Part shown: positions 9,384 through 19,852 of the stretch, piece after piece
Layout of the letters: each line of letters starts with the position of its first letter
Numbering within the stretch: the stretch's first letter is position 1
Assembly (NCBI GenBank): GCA_025992895.1
Contig: DAJPGA010000001.1
Coordinates: forward strand, 817,001-881,000
Direction of reading: 5' to 3'
From: Veillonellaceae bacterium
GTDB taxonomy: Bacteria; Bacillota; Negativicutes; Veillonellales; Dialisteraceae
Length of the DNA stretch: 64,000 nt
Position numbers and translations under genes: made by a program
Notes under the pieces: generated by a model
Told to the model about the DNA's origin: nothing
The model's database searches: none
What the model saw: the letters and a program-made list of their open reading frames with translations, nothing else

Positions 9384-11462
9384 GTGGGCAGAGAATTTCC
9401 GCTTGAAAAAACAAGAAACATCGGCATCATGGCTCATATCGATGCCGGCAAGACAACAACCACGGAACGTATCCTGTTTTATACCGGTGTAAACCATAAG
9501 ATCGGGGAAGTTCATGATGGCGCTGCTACCATGGACTGGATGGTACAGGAACAGGAACGCGGCATCACAATTACGTCTGCTGCTACCACCTGCCACTGGA
9601 AAGGCTACAGAGTCAACATCATCGACACCCCAGGGCACGTAGACTTCACCGTTGAAGTTGAACGTTCCCTGCGCGTACTCGATGGTTCCGTAGCTGTATT
9701 CAGCGCTAAAGACGGCGTCCAGACCCAGTCCGAAACCGTATGGAGACAGGCAGATCACTATCGTGTTCCGCGTATTGCATTCATCAACAAGATGGATACC
9801 GTAGGCGCTGACTTCCTCCATGCAGTAAAAACCATGGATACCCGCCTTCATGCTAAGGCAATTCCAATGCAGCTTCCAATCGGCAAGCAGGATACCTTCA
9901 AAGGCATCATCGACCTGCTGACAATGAAGGCTGAAATGTATGAAGACGACCTTGGACAGAACATCCATGTAGAAGAAATCCCGGAAGACCTGAGAGATCA
10001 GGCTGAAGAACTCCGCGACAAGATCTGCGAAGTTGCTGCTGAAGGCAGCGATGAACTGATGGAAAAATACCTCGACGGCCAGGAACTGACCATCGACGAA
10101 ATCAAAGCTTCCATCCGTAAGCAGGTTCTTGAATGCGCACTGTTCCCGGTATTCTGCGGATCCGCATACAAGAACAAAGGCATCCAGATGCTTCTGGACG
10201 CAGTCCTCGACTACCTCCCGTCCCCGCTGGACATCCCGCCGGTAAAGGGCACAACCCTCGACGGAGAACCAGATGAACGCCCGGTAGACGACAAGGCTCC
10301 GCTTTCTGCTCTTGCATTCAAGATCATGGCTGATCCATTCGTTGGCAAACTCGCATATTTCCGCGTATACTCCGGCGAAATGCATCAGGGTACCTACGTC
10401 CTCAACTCCACAAAGGGCAAGAAGGAACGCGTAGGCCGTATCCTCCTCATGCATGCTAACCACCGTAAGGAAATCGACGTAGCTTACACCGGCGACATCG
10501 CTGCAGCTGTAGGCTTCAAGGATGTAACCACAGGCGATACACTCTGTGATGTAGATCATCCGATTATCCTTGAAAAAATGGAATTCCCGGATCCGGTTAT
10601 TTCCGTTGCTGTTGAACCGAAGACCAAAGCAGACCAGGAAAAGATGGGCAATGCTCTCCAGAGACTGGCTGAAGAAGATCCGACATTCAGAGTACATACC
10701 GATCCAGAATCCAACCAGACGATCATCTCCGGCATGGGCGAACTCCATCTGGACATCATCGTTGACCGCATGAGACGTGAATTCAACGTTGAATGCACCG
10801 TAGGCAAGCCGCAGGTAGCTTACCGCGAAACCATCCGCAAGTCCGTCGAATCCGAAGGCAAATTCATTCGTCAGACCGGTGGTCATGGTCAGTACGGTCA
10901 CTGCTGGCTGCGTCTCGAACCGCAGGAAGCTGGCAAAGGCTTCACCTTCGAAAACGCAGTTGTCGGCGGCGTTATTCCTAAGGAATTCATCAACCCGATT
11001 CAGACCGGCGTCGAAGCTGCTATGCAGGACGGCGTTGTAGCTGGATATCCGATGGTTGATATCAAAGTTACCGTTTATGACGGTTCCTATCATGATGTCG
11101 ACTCCTCCGAAATGGCATTCAAGGTTGCAGGCTCCATGGCGTTCAAAGATGGCGCTAAGAAGGCAGATCCTGTCCTCCTCGAACCATACATGAGCGTTGA
11201 AGTTGACGTTCCGGAAGATTACATGGGCGACGTTATCGGCGGCCTCAACTCCCGTCGCGGACGTATTGAAGGCATGGAAACCGAAAACGGCGAATCCAGA
11301 ATCAAAGGCTTCGTTCCGCTGTCCGAAATGTTCGGCTACGCAACAGGCCTCCGCAGCTCCACACAGGGCCGCGGTACCTTCACCATGACATTCGATCATT
11401 ATGAAGAAGTTCCGAAAGCTATTTCCCAGCAGATTACTGAAGAAAGACTCGGAAACAAATAA
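9384..11462 (+). CDS. fusA: Translation elongation factor G
   Basis: 692 aa. Drives ribosomal translocation using GTP. G1 is [10 protein letters not shown] (residues about 17-26), G3 is DTPGHVDF and G4 is NKMD, followed by domains II-V with the EF-G IV loop around [10 protein letters not shown]. Standard length. It starts GTG at 9384 after AAGGAG and follows rpsG by 20 bp. Confidence 0.97.
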   Translation: MGREFPLEKTRNIGIMAHIDAGKTTTTERILFYTGVNHKIGEVHDGAATMDWMVQEQERGITITSAATTCHWKGYRVNIIDTPGHVDFTVEVERSLRVLDGSVAVFSAKDGVQTQSETVWRQADHYRVPRIAFINKMDTVGADFLHAVKTMDTRLHAKAIPMQLPIGKQDTFKGIIDLLTMKAEMYEDDLGQNIHVEEIPEDLRDQAEELRDKICEVAAEGSDELMEKYLDGQELTIDEIKASIRKQVLECALFPVFCGSAYKNKGIQMLLDAVLDYLPSPLDIPPVKGTTLDGEPDERPVDDKAPLSALAFKIMADPFVGKLAYFRVYSGEMHQGTYVLNSTKGKKERVGRILLMHANHRKEIDVAYTGDIAAAVGFKDVTTGDTLCDVDHPIILEKMEFPDPVISVAVEPKTKADQEKMGNALQRLAEEDPTFRVHTDPESNQTIISGMGELHLDIIVDRMRREFNVECTVGKPQVAYRETIRKSVESEGKFIRQTGGHGQYGHCWLRLEPQEAGKGFTFENAVVGGVIPKEFINPIQTGVEAAMQDGVVAGYPMVDIKVTVYDGSYHDVDSSEMAFKVAGSMAFKDGAKKADPVLLEPYMSVEVDVPEDYMGDVIGGLNSRRGRIEGMETENGESRIKGFVPLSEMFGYATGLRSSTQGRGTFTMTFDHYEEVPKAISQQITEERLGNK

Positions 11463-11481
11463 TTAAAGGAGAAATCTTACA

Positions 11482-12669
11482 ATGGCTAAAGCACATTACG
11501 AAAGAACAAAGCCGCATGTTAACATCGGCACCATCGGCCACGTCGATCATGGTAAAACAACCCTGACCGCTGCTATCACCAAAGTTCTGGCTGAAGAAGG
11601 CAAAGCAAACTTCCTCGACTACGCTTCCATCGATAAAGCACCGGAAGAAAGAGCTCGTGGTATCACAATCAACACCTCCACCGTTGAATACGAAACCGAA
11701 ACCCGCCACTACGCACACGTAGACTGCCCAGGGCACGCTGACTATGTCAAGAACATGATCACCGGCGCAGCTCAGATGGACGGCGCTATCCTCGTAGTAT
11801 CCGCAGCTGACGGCCCGATGCCGCAGACCCGCGAACACATTCTGCTCGCTAAGCAGGTAGGCGTACCGGCTATCGTTGTATTCCTGAACAAAGCTGACCA
11901 GGTAGATGATCCGGAACTGATCGACCTCGTAGAAATGGAAATTAGAGACCTCCTCTCTTCCTATGACTATCCAGGCGATGAAGTGCCGATTATCGTTGGC
12001 TCCGCACTGGGCGCTCTGAACGGCAACCCGGAAGATGAACAGAAGATCCGTGACCTGATGAAGGCTGTTGACGAATACATCCCGACTCCGGAACGTGACA
12101 CTGATAAACCATTCCTGATGCCAGTCGAAGACGTATTCACCATCACCGGCCGTGGCACAGTTGCTACAGGCAGAGTTGAACGTGGTACCGTCAAAGTCGG
12201 CGACCCGGCTGAAATCGTCGGCCTGCAGGAAAAACCGACCGAAACCGTCGTAACCGGCGTTGAAATGTTCAGAAAGACCCTCGACCAGGCTATGGCAGGC
12301 GACAACATCGGCGCACTGCTCCGTGGTATCGATCGTAAAGACATCGAAAGAGGCCAGGTCCTCTCCAAACCAGGCAGCGTTCATCCGCACACAGAATTCA
12401 CCGCACAGGTATACGTTCTGACCAAAGATGAAGGCGGCCGTCATACACCGTTCTTCAACGGCTATCGTCCACAGTTCTTCTTCAGAACCACCGACGTAAC
12501 CGGCGACATCACCCTTCCGGAAGGCACCGAAATGTGCATGCCAGGCGATAACGTAGAAATGAGCGTTAAGCTCATCACCCCGATCGCTATGGAAGAAGGC
12601 CAGCGTTTCGCTATCCGCGAAGGCGGCCGTACCGTTGGCGCAGGCGTTGTAGCTAAGATCGCAAAATAA
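11482..12669 (+). CDS. tuf: Translation elongation factor Tu
   Basis: 395 aa. Delivers aminoacyl-tRNA to the ribosome. G1 [10 protein letters not shown], the effector [10 protein letters not shown]3 DCPGHADY and G4 NKAD are all intact, and the C-terminus ends in the expected VGAGVVAKI. It follows fusA by 19 bp with its own AAAGGAG site. The operon ends here at a strong terminator, rather than running on into the S10 operon. Confidence 0.97.
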   Translation: MAKAHYERTKPHVNIGTIGHVDHGKTTLTAAITKVLAEEGKANFLDYASIDKAPEERARGITINTSTVEYETETRHYAHVDCPGHADYVKNMITGAAQMDGAILVVSAADGPMPQTREHILLAKQVGVPAIVVFLNKADQVDDPELIDLVEMEIRDLLSSYDYPGDEVPIIVGSALGALNGNPEDEQKIRDLMKAVDEYIPTPERDTDKPFLMPVEDVFTITGRGTVATGRVERGTVKVGDPAEIVGLQEKPTETVVTGVEMFRKTLDQAMAGDNIGALLRGIDRKDIERGQVLSKPGSVHPHTEFTAQVYVLTKDEGGRHTPFFNGYRPQFFFRTTDVTGDITLPEGTEMCMPGDNVEMSVKLITPIAMEEGQRFAIREGGRTVGAGVVAKIAK

Positions 12670-12701
12670 TCTCTTATTGAGACTATTTGAAATCTGAAAT
12701 G

Positions 12702-12735
12702 AAAAAGGATCACAGGAAACTGTGGTCCTTTTTTT
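12702..12735 (+). terminator. Terminator of the rpsL-tuf operon
   Basis: GGATCACAG pairs with CTGTGGTCC around a GAAA tetraloop, followed by a run of seven T. One GU-type pair lies in the stem. Confidence 0.92.
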
Positions 12736-12767
12736 GCGCGCGGAAACATTGATGGTCCTCTGCATAA

Positions 12768-12992
12768 TACTCGCCTTCCCAGACGGGGAAGGTGCCTATA
12801 TAAGTTCAAAACAAAACTATTGATTTTTTTATTTCACATCGCAAGCTGCCCCCAACGGAGGGAAGTGCCCGGAGGGCGAAAGGGGTGCAGTTTCTAAAAA
12901 GGCCGGGCGGATAGGGTTGATTACCACGCAGCCTGCTGCGGTTGTATGGTGTTCCTCAAGGCGAAGCCTTAGTTTAAGGGTGTTAACCTTGC
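12768..12992. repeat. Interspersed repeat, copy A of a tandem pair
   Basis: About 225 bp, almost identical to 13120-13343 (a few substitutions and one G indel). Modules in order: CCTTCCCAGACGGGGAAGG, an AT-rich spacer, CCCCCAACGGAGGGAAGTG, CGAAAGGGGTGCAGTTTC, GGATAGGGTTGATTACCACG, GCAGCCTGCTGCGG, and a TTAAGGGTGTTAACCTTGC end. No coding potential seen. The 127 bp between the copies is related but diverged. Confidence 0.85.
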
Positions 12993-13119
12993 CCTGGAAG
13001 GGAAGGTGTCGCCGGAGGCGACGGATGAGTTGCATTTCCTCAGCCGTTAGGCTGGTTGTATGGTTTATTTGGCTTCAATCAAAGCAAGCTTTGTCTGCTC
13101 TCCCGAAGCACTTAAATCG

Positions 13120-13343
13120 TACTCGCCTTCCCAGATGGGGAAGGTGCCTATATAAGTTCAAAACAAAACTATTGATTTTTTTATTTCACATCGCAAGCTG
13201 CCCCCAACGGAGGGAAGTGCCCGGAGGGCGAAAGGGGTGCAGTTTCTAAAAAGGCCGGCGGATAGGGTTGATTACCACGCAGCTTGCTGCGGTTGTATGG
13301 TGTTCCTCAAGGCGAAGCCTTGGTTTAAGGGTGTTAACCTTGC
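13120..13343. repeat. Interspersed repeat, copy B of a tandem pair
   Basis: Second copy of the 12768-12992 unit, in the same orientation. Its right end was the insertion target of the first IS: the interrupted sequence resumes at 15087. Confidence 0.85.
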
Positions 13344-13423
13344 TCCGAAAGGAGAAGGTGGTGCGGATTTGTTAATACAGACAAATAAATATCATAAAAA
13401 ATCTAATCGTACTTTAATCTTAA

Positions 13424-14155
13424 TCATGCAGCCATTGGAGCTGCGTTGAATACTTCCATTGGAGCTAAAAGATGTAATTTGCGCTGAATGCGTTTGTTGT
13501 TGTAGAAGTAGATGTAGCCGTTGATCATGCTTACCACTGCTTTACGGCTGGTGAATTTACGTGTGTAGTAACGTTCGCGCTTCAGCATTCCCCAGAACCC
13601 TTCCATCAGACCGTTGTCTGCACAGCAGCCTACACGGGACATGCTGTGAACCAGTCCTGCTTTTTCAACAATCTTATGGAATCCGTTGCTTGTATACTGG
13701 AATCCGCGGTCGGTATGAATCATTGGATGTTCTCCAGGATTCTCTTTAAGTGCCTTTTCCATTGTCTCAAAAGCCAGTGCAGTATTGTTCCTGTCGCCGA
13801 TGACATAAGAGACAATCCGGCGATCATGGCCGTCAATAATCGCGCTTAAATATAACTTGTGCAAAACTCCATCAGCAGTTGTGTACTTGAATTCAGTGAC
13901 ATCCGTCATCCATCTTGCATTGGACACGCCGGCATCAAAGTCACGGTTCAGCAGGTTTTCAAAAATGTACTTTGGATCCTTTGCGTTACGAGTGCAACCA
14001 TCGGTCTTGTACTTGATCACGGACTTAATATTAAGTATCCGCATGATACGAAGAACCAGACTGTCGCTTACATTTATATTGATGTTGTCATCCTTCTTGA
14101 TCCAATCGTTAATCCGGCGGTATCCCATATCCGGATATTCCTGATGGGTTTTCAT
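13424..14155 (-). CDS. IS3-family transposase OrfB (catalytic part), copy 1
   Basis: 243 aa from the first ATG, an rve-type DDE integrase domain: first Asp in ARWMTDVTEF, second in MIHTDRGFQY, and Glu in DNGLMEGFWG. The frame stays open upstream without a start codon as far as the A9 run at 14382-14390. There it would be entered from OrfA by -1 frameshifting, adding an HTH_21-like segment (IKEVHEETNISIESLCRLSK). The fused OrfAB would be 534 aa. Confidence 0.93.
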   Translation of the reverse strand: MKTHQEYPDMGYRRINDWIKKDDNININVSDSLVLRIMRILNIKSVIKYKTDGCTRNAKDPKYIFENLLNRDFDAGVSNARWMTDVTEFKYTTADGVLHKLYLSAIIDGHDRRIVSYVIGDRNNTALAFETMEKALKENPGEHPMIHTDRGFQYTSNGFHKIVEKAGLVHSMSRVGCCADNGLMEGFWGMLKRERYYTRKFTSRKAVVSMINGYIYFYNNKRIQRKLHLLAPMEVFNAAPMAA

Positions 14156-14295
14156 GACCTCCTGTGCGACCTTTTCTCTCAGCAGTTCACGGCCGCTCTT
14201 AATATGATTCAGCCATCCGTAATAAGCTGCCCGGGAGACCTTTGAGAGTCGGCAGAGACTTTCTATGGAGATGTTGGTTTCTTCATGGACTTCTT

Positions 14296-15027
14296 TTATG
14301 GCTTTAAAATCTCTGAGAAGGTGAGTAAGGCTGAATCCTTCGAGGAACGCAACCTTTCCTCTATCTCCATCTTTTTTTTTAGCAGGGCAATCTCTGCTAT
14401 AAGATCCTTCTGTTCTTCAAGAAGTCTGGCATTCTCCTGACGCAGCTGTTCTTCTTCGGTCCGGGGCGTTTGGAGCCTGATCGGCTTTCCTCTGTAATCC
14501 TCAAGACCAACTTCGCCCATTTCCTTGAACTTTTTTACCCATGTGTAGAGCGTTTGGTAGGACATGTTGTACTTCTTGGCTATCTTGTTATAATCGCATC
14601 CACTGGCGATGCACTCCTGAACGATTCTGACTCGCTCTTCCTTGACCGATTGCTGGCGTTTGCCCATAAGATCTCCTCCTTCAGAAACGAGGTCTGTCAA
14701 CTTATGCTCATTATACGCCTCAATCCATGTTTTAAGGGAGAGTGTGCCGGAAATTCTGTATTTGGCACAGACGGAAAGCATGGAAACACCGCCTTTAAGA
14801 TATTCCTTTACGGCCTGGATCTTCATCTGATTGGAGTAGTAAGACAAATGCTGCCTGGGCCGCAATCCCTTAAAGCCCTCCTCTTTATACCGGAGGACCC
14901 ATTTCCTGAATGTTATGCGGCTCATATGAAGATTTTCAGCTGCCTGGGTAATCGTAACACCCTGATAGAGATATGAAGCAATCTGGTCTAACATTTCCTC
15001 CGGGGACGCTTTGGTTTTACATGGCAT
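14296..15027 (-). CDS. IS3-family OrfA (helix-turn-helix protein), copy 1
   Basis: 243 aa. It holds two helix-turn-helix units (near residues 18-45 and 130-160, for example YNKIAKKYNMSYQTLYTWVKKF) and a C-terminal coiled-coil/leucine zipper (LRQENARLLEEQKDLIAEIALLKKK) typical of OrfA. It binds the IS ends. Translation in frame 0 passes the A9 run and terminates 29 residues later; a -1 slip there gives OrfAB. A good AGGAGG site precedes the ATG. Confidence 0.92.
   Translation of the reverse strand: MPCKTKASPEEMLDQIASYLYQGVTITQAAENLHMSRITFRKWVLRYKEEGFKGLRPRQHLSYYSNQMKIQAVKEYLKGGVSMLSVCAKYRISGTLSLKTWIEAYNEHKLTDLVSEGGDLMGKRQQSVKEERVRIVQECIASGCDYNKIAKKYNMSYQTLYTWVKKFKEMGEVGLEDYRGKPIRLQTPRTEEEQLRQENARLLEEQKDLIAEIALLKKKMEIEERLRSSKDSALLTFSEILKP
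14382..14390 (-). other. Programmed -1 frameshift slippery site (A9) in IS copy 1
   Basis: On the coding strand the run CT-A9-G gives CTA AAA AAA AAG in the orfA frame. OrfB lies in the -1 frame and has no start before 14155, so an A-AAA-AAG slip joins the two. Copy 3 has the same A9 at 25362-25370; copy 2 has A8. Confidence 0.85.
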
Positions 15028-15090
15028 AAGAATGACCTCCTAATATATTTATGATATTATTCTGTCTTTCTTGTTGAATCATACCAAAGG

Positions 15091-15995
15091 GGGACCACTT
15101 TTGTGGTGGATGAGATGTAGTTCCTCAGCCGCAGGCTGGTTGTGAAGGTTTTTAAAGAATGCATTTCCTAGAGCTGCTGACGAAAGGGGTGCAGTATTCA
15201 TTGGTTTTTATAAAGAGGTTCCTCGAGCGGAGCGGGGTTTGCATGTTTTCCGTTTGCGAAGCAAGGAAGTGGTGTTGACCTTCCCAGACGGGGAAGGGGG
15301 ACCTATATAAGTTCAAGACAAATTTGATTTGAGCTCTTTCTTTTCACATCGCAAGCTGCCCCCAACGGAGGGAAGTGCCCGAAGGGCGAAAGGGGTGCAG
15401 TTTCTAAGAAGGCTGGTGGATAGGGTTGATTATACCTTTAGGTTTTTATAAGTAAGGTTGTTTTGAACTTTAGCCATAGGCTGATTGGCATGTTTTCCCA
15501 ATCGTCATACTTGGCGGTTGTATGGTTTCTATATAAGAGCTTATTGATAGGAAAGCGTACCTTTGTCTTTTATCGGCGCTGCCGGAGCGGAGAGAAAACC
15601 TCAAAACCTCGCTTCGCTCGATAACTACTGTATTCCCCGGCTGCGCCGGTACCTTCTCCTTCGGCGCAAGGTCAACACCCTTAAACCTCGCTTCGCTCGA
15701 AAAAAAGCGCAATGAACCCCTTTCGGCGCATGCGCGCCACTTTCCCCTAACGGGGACAGCTTTCCGTTTTTGCATGTTTTCCCTTTCGTGCTCTGTCGCG
15801 GTTGTTTTATGAGTTTAAAACAAATTAGACTTGAACTCTTTCTTTTATCATCATGAAGCTGCCCCCAACGGAGGGAAGTGCCCGAAGGGCGAAAGGGGTG
15901 CAGTTTCTAAAAATCCTTTAGATGATAAGGCGTACCATGGCACTTTTACGGCGCTGCTGTCGCAGCGCTCGGTTGTATAGTTTTAAATCTCCCAC
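15091..15995. repeat. Dense cluster of interspersed repeat modules
   Basis: About 0.9 kb without a credible gene. It repeats the 12768-12992 modules at about 15280-15440 and again at about 15830-15930 (CCCCCAACGGAGGGAAGTG with CGAAAGGGGTGCAGTTTC). The stretch at 15640-15770 holds the same modules in inverted orientation (CTCGCTTCGCTCG, CCCCTAACGGGG). The short ORFs in it do not resemble proteins. Confidence 0.8.
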
Positions 15996-16029
15996 CACAA
16001 AACCCCCATCCGCCTGGCGGATGGGGGTT
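15996..16029 (-). terminator. Terminator of the LuxR-type regulator gene
   Basis: A 14-bp near-perfect palindrome (AACCCCCATCCGCC with GGCGGATGGGGGTT, 16001-16029) is followed on the minus strand by TTTTG. It lies 19 bp after the regulator's stop codon. Confidence 0.85.
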
Positions 16030-16047
16030 CAGCGTTCCTGTATTTTT

Positions 16048-18351
16048 TTATTCTTCCTCGTGTTTTTCTTCCCCGAAGAGTGTAAGGAGTTCGGGGCGGC
16101 CGGAGATGTTTAGTTTTCTGTAGATGGTGGACATGGCTTTTTTGATGGTGATTTCTGCCACTCTTTGTTCATCTGCGATTTCTTTGTTCTTGAGGCCTTT
16201 GACGGCGAGGTGGATGATTTCCATTTCCCTGCCTGTCAGTTTCTTGATCTGGTCTCTTCTCATTTCTTCGAGGGAGGGGATCTCGGGGCTGGTGGGGCGG
16301 GTGTATTGGGACATGGCTTCTACGATGGAAGCGCTGTGTCTGGGGGCTCTGACTTTTTTCCAGAGGTCCTTGAGTTCATCGGAGAAGAGGATGAAGGGAA
16401 GGATGAGGTGGTCGGGGCCGGCCAGGGTCAGGGCTTCTTCGAGGGCCTGGAGGCTGTTTTCTTCTTCGCCGAGTCTCTTGTAGGCTGCTGCCTGGTTCAG
16501 GAGGGCGAAGATGATGCCGATGACGGATTTCCTGTGGCGTGCGTTTGTTTCGTGGGTCTGGGCTTCGGAGAGAAGGTCCGCGTCTTTGCCGTCACGGAGG
16601 AGGACTCTGTCTTTCATGATTTCTATATAGGTATGGGCCGGGAAGTAGAAGCGCTGCGGGTCCAGGATCCTTTTGTATTCTTTCTTGATGTTGGCGTCGG
16701 TACCGAACATGAGGTGGAAGCCGCATTCGCTGAGGCTTGCGATGAGTGTCTGGTACTCAGCGGTGGAGGCGAGGTAGCCGTGCATTTCTGTCTCGATCTC
16801 TCTGATAGAGGAGGCTCTGCCGGTTGCAAAGGCGAGCCAGCCCCGAAGGTATGCGGAGCGGATCTTGACGGAGGGGTTCGCATAGCCCGGGCTTGCTTCG
16901 ATGGCGGAGAGTTCTCCAAGGCCTTTTTCCCATTCTCCGGTGAGGAGGTAGTATTCGGCGTGGAAGAGATGGTTCCATGCGCTGCCGTATTCGTGGCGTC
17001 CGATTCTTTCGATGCCGGAGAGGAGGGTGGAGAGTTTGTCCACTTCAGCCGCTAGCTGGCCGGGCGTCGAATGGTAGAGGAGAAGGAATGTCGGGCAGCA
17101 GAAGCCGATATGGGGGATCTTGAATTCTTTCCACAGGTTGTAGCGCCGGATGATGGAGAGGATTTCTTCGGTCCCAGTGATCATGGAGTCGAGGTTATTG
17201 AAGTTCGTCATGGCGCCTAAGTACTGGATGGCGGCTCTTTCGGAAACGCCTGCGTCTATTTCACGGAGTCTTGCGTACTGGGTGCGGAATTCTTCTTTCA
17301 TTCCGGAGTAGTAGAGGTCATAGACCATGAGGCAGACGGTGTGGATGTGGCGTTTCACGACGTTTCTCGGGCAGCGTTTGATGAGGGATCTTCTGTAGGT
17401 GCGGCGGCCGGAGAAGAGAATGGTATCAGAGCCTCTGGCGAGGATATTGAGTGCCATATCGTAGTCGTCGCCCCTGTCAGCGGCCTGGATGGCTTCGAGG
17501 TAGTTTCCTGCGGCATAGTGCCAGCGGGCTGCCTTGAGGTAGCAGCGGGACTGCCATTTGGGGTCGCGCGCTGCAAATTCCGAAGCGAGGAACTGACGCA
17601 TGACGGGGAAGAAACGATAGTTTCCGGTAGTGCCTTTGACGAGGTAGAGGAAGAGTCCTGATTCTTCTTCTTCGCGCAGCATGGCGGTAGTGTCGCCGGA
17701 GGGGTACATGTACTTCGCCTGTGTCAGTGTGAATCCATCGAAGAGGGACAGGGCTGTCAGCATGTCCTTCTTTTCCTGCGTGAAATGGCGGAAGGCCTTT
17801 TCCTGGAGAAGGGCATAGAGGCTCCTTGTTTCGTCTAAGGAAAGATCGCCGGTCGTGAAACGGTTCAGGTAGCGCAGGTTGTCAAGGCTGCTTGAAATCT
17901 CGGGGAGCTTGCCGGGCGCTGTCTTGGGGGCAAGCGTTGCAACGGCGAGGTGGATGATTTCCCACGTGCTTTCGTCGGTGCTCTTGCATCTCAGGCGGTG
18001 GAAGATGAAGGTGAGTTTCCTTGTCTGGTGCAGGGTGAATGTCCTTCCGGGATGCACGAGGAGGGCAAGGTTTGCGATGCAGAGGGAGTATCCTTCTCCC
18101 AGGTCCTTGGCTTCGTAGGATTCTGATTCGACGTAGGAATTGGAAAATCCTTCTTTCCATGCTGTGAGGTAGCGGGCGGCTTCTTCCTTCCCGCCGCTTT
18201 CTTCTTCGCTGAACCAGAGGACGTCCGGTGCGAGGCGGTTGATGAGGGAGGCGGAGCCGTTTCTTTCGAAGTAGTCATGAAGGAGCTTCTTCGTGGTTTC
18301 CGCGATTTCCTCCGTCCGTTTTGTCGTTGTTATTGTTTGATCGGCTGGCAT
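16048..18351 (-). CDS. Large LuxR-family (MalT-like) transcriptional regulator
   Basis: 767 aa. The C-terminal LuxR helix-turn-helix is clear (LTGREMEIIHLAVKGLKNKE then KKAMSTIYRKLNISGRPEL). The long middle is helical and TPR-like, as in MalT/LAL-type regulators. The first 140 residues resemble a SnoaL/SgcJ-like small-molecule fold. No P-loop was found, so it is not a classical STAND ATPase. The start at 18351 is chosen because GAGGTG lies 6 nt upstream; TTG and ATG starts at 18372 and 18369 are alternatives. Target genes and ligand are unknown. No neighbour suggests a pathway. Confidence 0.82.
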   Translation of the reverse strand: MPADQTITTTKRTEEIAETTKKLLHDYFERNGSASLINRLAPDVLWFSEEESGGKEEAARYLTAWKEGFSNSYVESESYEAKDLGEGYSLCIANLALLVHPGRTFTLHQTRKLTFIFHRLRCKSTDESTWEIIHLAVATLAPKTAPGKLPEISSSLDNLRYLNRFTTGDLSLDETRSLYALLQEKAFRHFTQEKKDMLTALSLFDGFTLTQAKYMYPSGDTTAMLREEEESGLFLYLVKGTTGNYRFFPVMRQFLASEFAARDPKWQSRCYLKAARWHYAAGNYLEAIQAADRGDDYDMALNILARGSDTILFSGRRTYRRSLIKRCPRNVVKRHIHTVCLMVYDLYYSGMKEEFRTQYARLREIDAGVSERAAIQYLGAMTNFNNLDSMITGTEEILSIIRRYNLWKEFKIPHIGFCCPTFLLLYHSTPGQLAAEVDKLSTLLSGIERIGRHEYGSAWNHLFHAEYYLLTGEWEKGLGELSAIEASPGYANPSVKIRSAYLRGWLAFATGRASSIREIETEMHGYLASTAEYQTLIASLSECGFHLMFGTDANIKKEYKRILDPQRFYFPAHTYIEIMKDRVLLRDGKDADLLSEAQTHETNARHRKSVIGIIFALLNQAAAYKRLGEEENSLQALEEALTLAGPDHLILPFILFSDELKDLWKKVRAPRHSASIVEAMSQYTRPTSPEIPSLEEMRRDQIKKLTGREMEIIHLAVKGLKNKEIADEQRVAEITIKKAMSTIYRKLNISGRPELLTLFGEEKHEEE

Positions 18352-18517
18352 AATGCACCTCGTATCCATCAAATTTGTGATGTACTTCCCATACTCTCCC
18401 TATTTTAATGTAATTATATAGCGGCTGGGGGAAATTGGAAAGGGTTCAAAAATCGGTGTCATTCGATAAGGCGGGCAAGGGAAACTATGTTCTGGGTGTA
18501 ACATGGTTTCCAATTGT

Positions 18518-18537
18518 GTTATATTGTTTAATATAAC
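18518..18537. promoter_or_regulatory. Perfect palindrome upstream of tyrS (candidate operator)
   Basis: GTTATATT and AATATAAC are exact inverted repeats around a GTTT spacer, 45 bp before the tyrS start. It overlaps where promoter -10 elements would lie. It could be an operator or a hairpin in the leader. No T-box motif was found for tyrS. Confidence 0.55.
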
Positions 18538-18582
18538 TTTCAGGAAGTCCCTGAACAAAACATTTTTGAGAGGTGAACCTAC

Positions 18583-19833
18583 ATGAATATTATTGATGAA
18601 CTGAAGTGGCGCGGCGCTGTCAACCAGCAGACGGATGAAGAGGGCTTGTACAAGCTCGTAGGGGAGAAGTCGATTTCCCTCTATTGCGGCATCGATCCGA
18701 CCGGAGACAGCATGCACATCGGTCATCTGATTCCTTTCATGATTATGAAGCGTTTCCAGCTCGCAGGCCATCATCCGGTCATCCTGATTGGCGGCGGCAC
18801 GGGATCGATCGGTGATCCTTCCGGCAGAAAATCCGAGCGTGTGCTCCAGTCTATGGAACAGGTCCAGCATAATGCAGAATGCCTGAAAGAACAGATGAAG
18901 AATCTCTTCGGTGAAGACGGTTTCCGCATGGTCAACAACTATGACTGGCTGTCCAAGATTTCCCTTCTGGACTTCCTTCGTGATTACGGCAAGCTTTTCA
19001 ATATCAATACGATGCTGGCCAAGGATGTCGTCGCATCCAGACTCGATACAGGCATTTCCTTCACGGAATTCTCTTACCAGATCCTTCAGTCCATCGACTT
19101 CAAGATGCTCTATGACAACTACGATGTACAGCTGCAGATCGGCGGCGCCGACCAGTGGGGCAACATCACAAACGGCGTAGAACTCCTGAGAAAGACCGAA
19201 GGTGTCTCCGACGCTTACGGCCTCACCATCCCGCTGATGCTCAAGGCTGACGGCACGAAATTCGGCAAGACAGCAGGCGGCGCCGTCTGGCTCGATCCGA
19301 AGAAGACAAGTCCGTACGAATTCTACCAGTTCTGGTTCAATCAGGACGACCGCGATGTCGTGAAGTACCTGAAATACTTCACCTTCCTCTCCAAGGAAGA
19401 AATCGACGACCTCGAAAAAGAAGTCGCAGAACATCCGGAACACAGAACCGCGCAGAGAAAACTCGCTGAAGAAGTCACCCGTTTCGTACACGGCGACGAA
19501 GGCCTCGCTCAGGCAGAAAAAGTCACCCAGGCCCTCTTCTCCGGCAACATCCAGGAACTCACCGGCGATGAAATCGAAGGCGCCTTCAGAAATACAAAAG
19601 GCGGCGAAGTCGCAAAAGCTCCGATCAACATCGTCGAAGCACTCGTCGAAGCCGGCGTAGAAAAATCCAAACGCCAGGCCAGAGAAGACGTCACCAACGG
19701 CGCCATCCGCGTCAACGGCGAACAGGTCAAAGACACCGAAGCCGAAATCTCCGCTCACCCCAACACCAATGGAAAGTTCATCATCATCAAAAAAGGCAAG
19801 AAGAACTACTTCTCCATTGCAGTGAAGGAATAA
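18583..19833 (+). CDS. tyrS: Tyrosyl-tRNA synthetase
   Basis: 416 aa, class I synthetase charging tRNA-Tyr. The HIGH-type motif is MHIGHL (about residue 45), tyrosine-specific residues lie in the QILQSIDFKMLYDNYDVQLQ and GGADQWGN segments, the KMSKS loop reads KFGKT, and an S4 RNA-binding domain is at the C-terminus (INIVEALVEAGVEKSKRQAR). Bacterial TyrS of normal length. It is monocistronic, between a palindrome and a strong terminator. Confidence 0.96.
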   Translation: MNIIDELKWRGAVNQQTDEEGLYKLVGEKSISLYCGIDPTGDSMHIGHLIPFMIMKRFQLAGHHPVILIGGGTGSIGDPSGRKSERVLQSMEQVQHNAECLKEQMKNLFGEDGFRMVNNYDWLSKISLLDFLRDYGKLFNINTMLAKDVVASRLDTGISFTEFSYQILQSIDFKMLYDNYDVQLQIGGADQWGNITNGVELLRKTEGVSDAYGLTIPLMLKADGTKFGKTAGGAVWLDPKKTSPYEFYQFWFNQDDRDVVKYLKYFTFLSKEEIDDLEKEVAEHPEHRTAQRKLAEEVTRFVHGDEGLAQAEKVTQALFSGNIQELTGDEIEGAFRNTKGGEVAKAPINIVEALVEAGVEKSKRQAREDVTNGAIRVNGEQVKDTEAEISAHPNTNGKFIIIKKGKKNYFSIAVKE

Positions 19834-19852
19834 GAAATAGGAAATAGAAATG

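Larger units (their letters stand above)
13359..15086 (-). mobile_element. IS3-family insertion sequence, copy 1 (complete, with target duplication)
   Basis: 1,728 bp with imperfect terminal inverted repeats starting TGGT (left TGGTGCGGATTTG, right, read inward, TGGTATGATTCAAC) that stay alignable for about 40 bp. It is flanked by a 4-bp direct repeat AAGG (13355-13358 and 15087-15090). Two overlapping-frame ORFs are encoded on the minus strand. Removing the IS plus one AAGG restores a continuous repeat module. IS3 group membership rests on the DDE ORF, the orfA/orfB architecture and the slippery A9. Confidence 0.93.
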
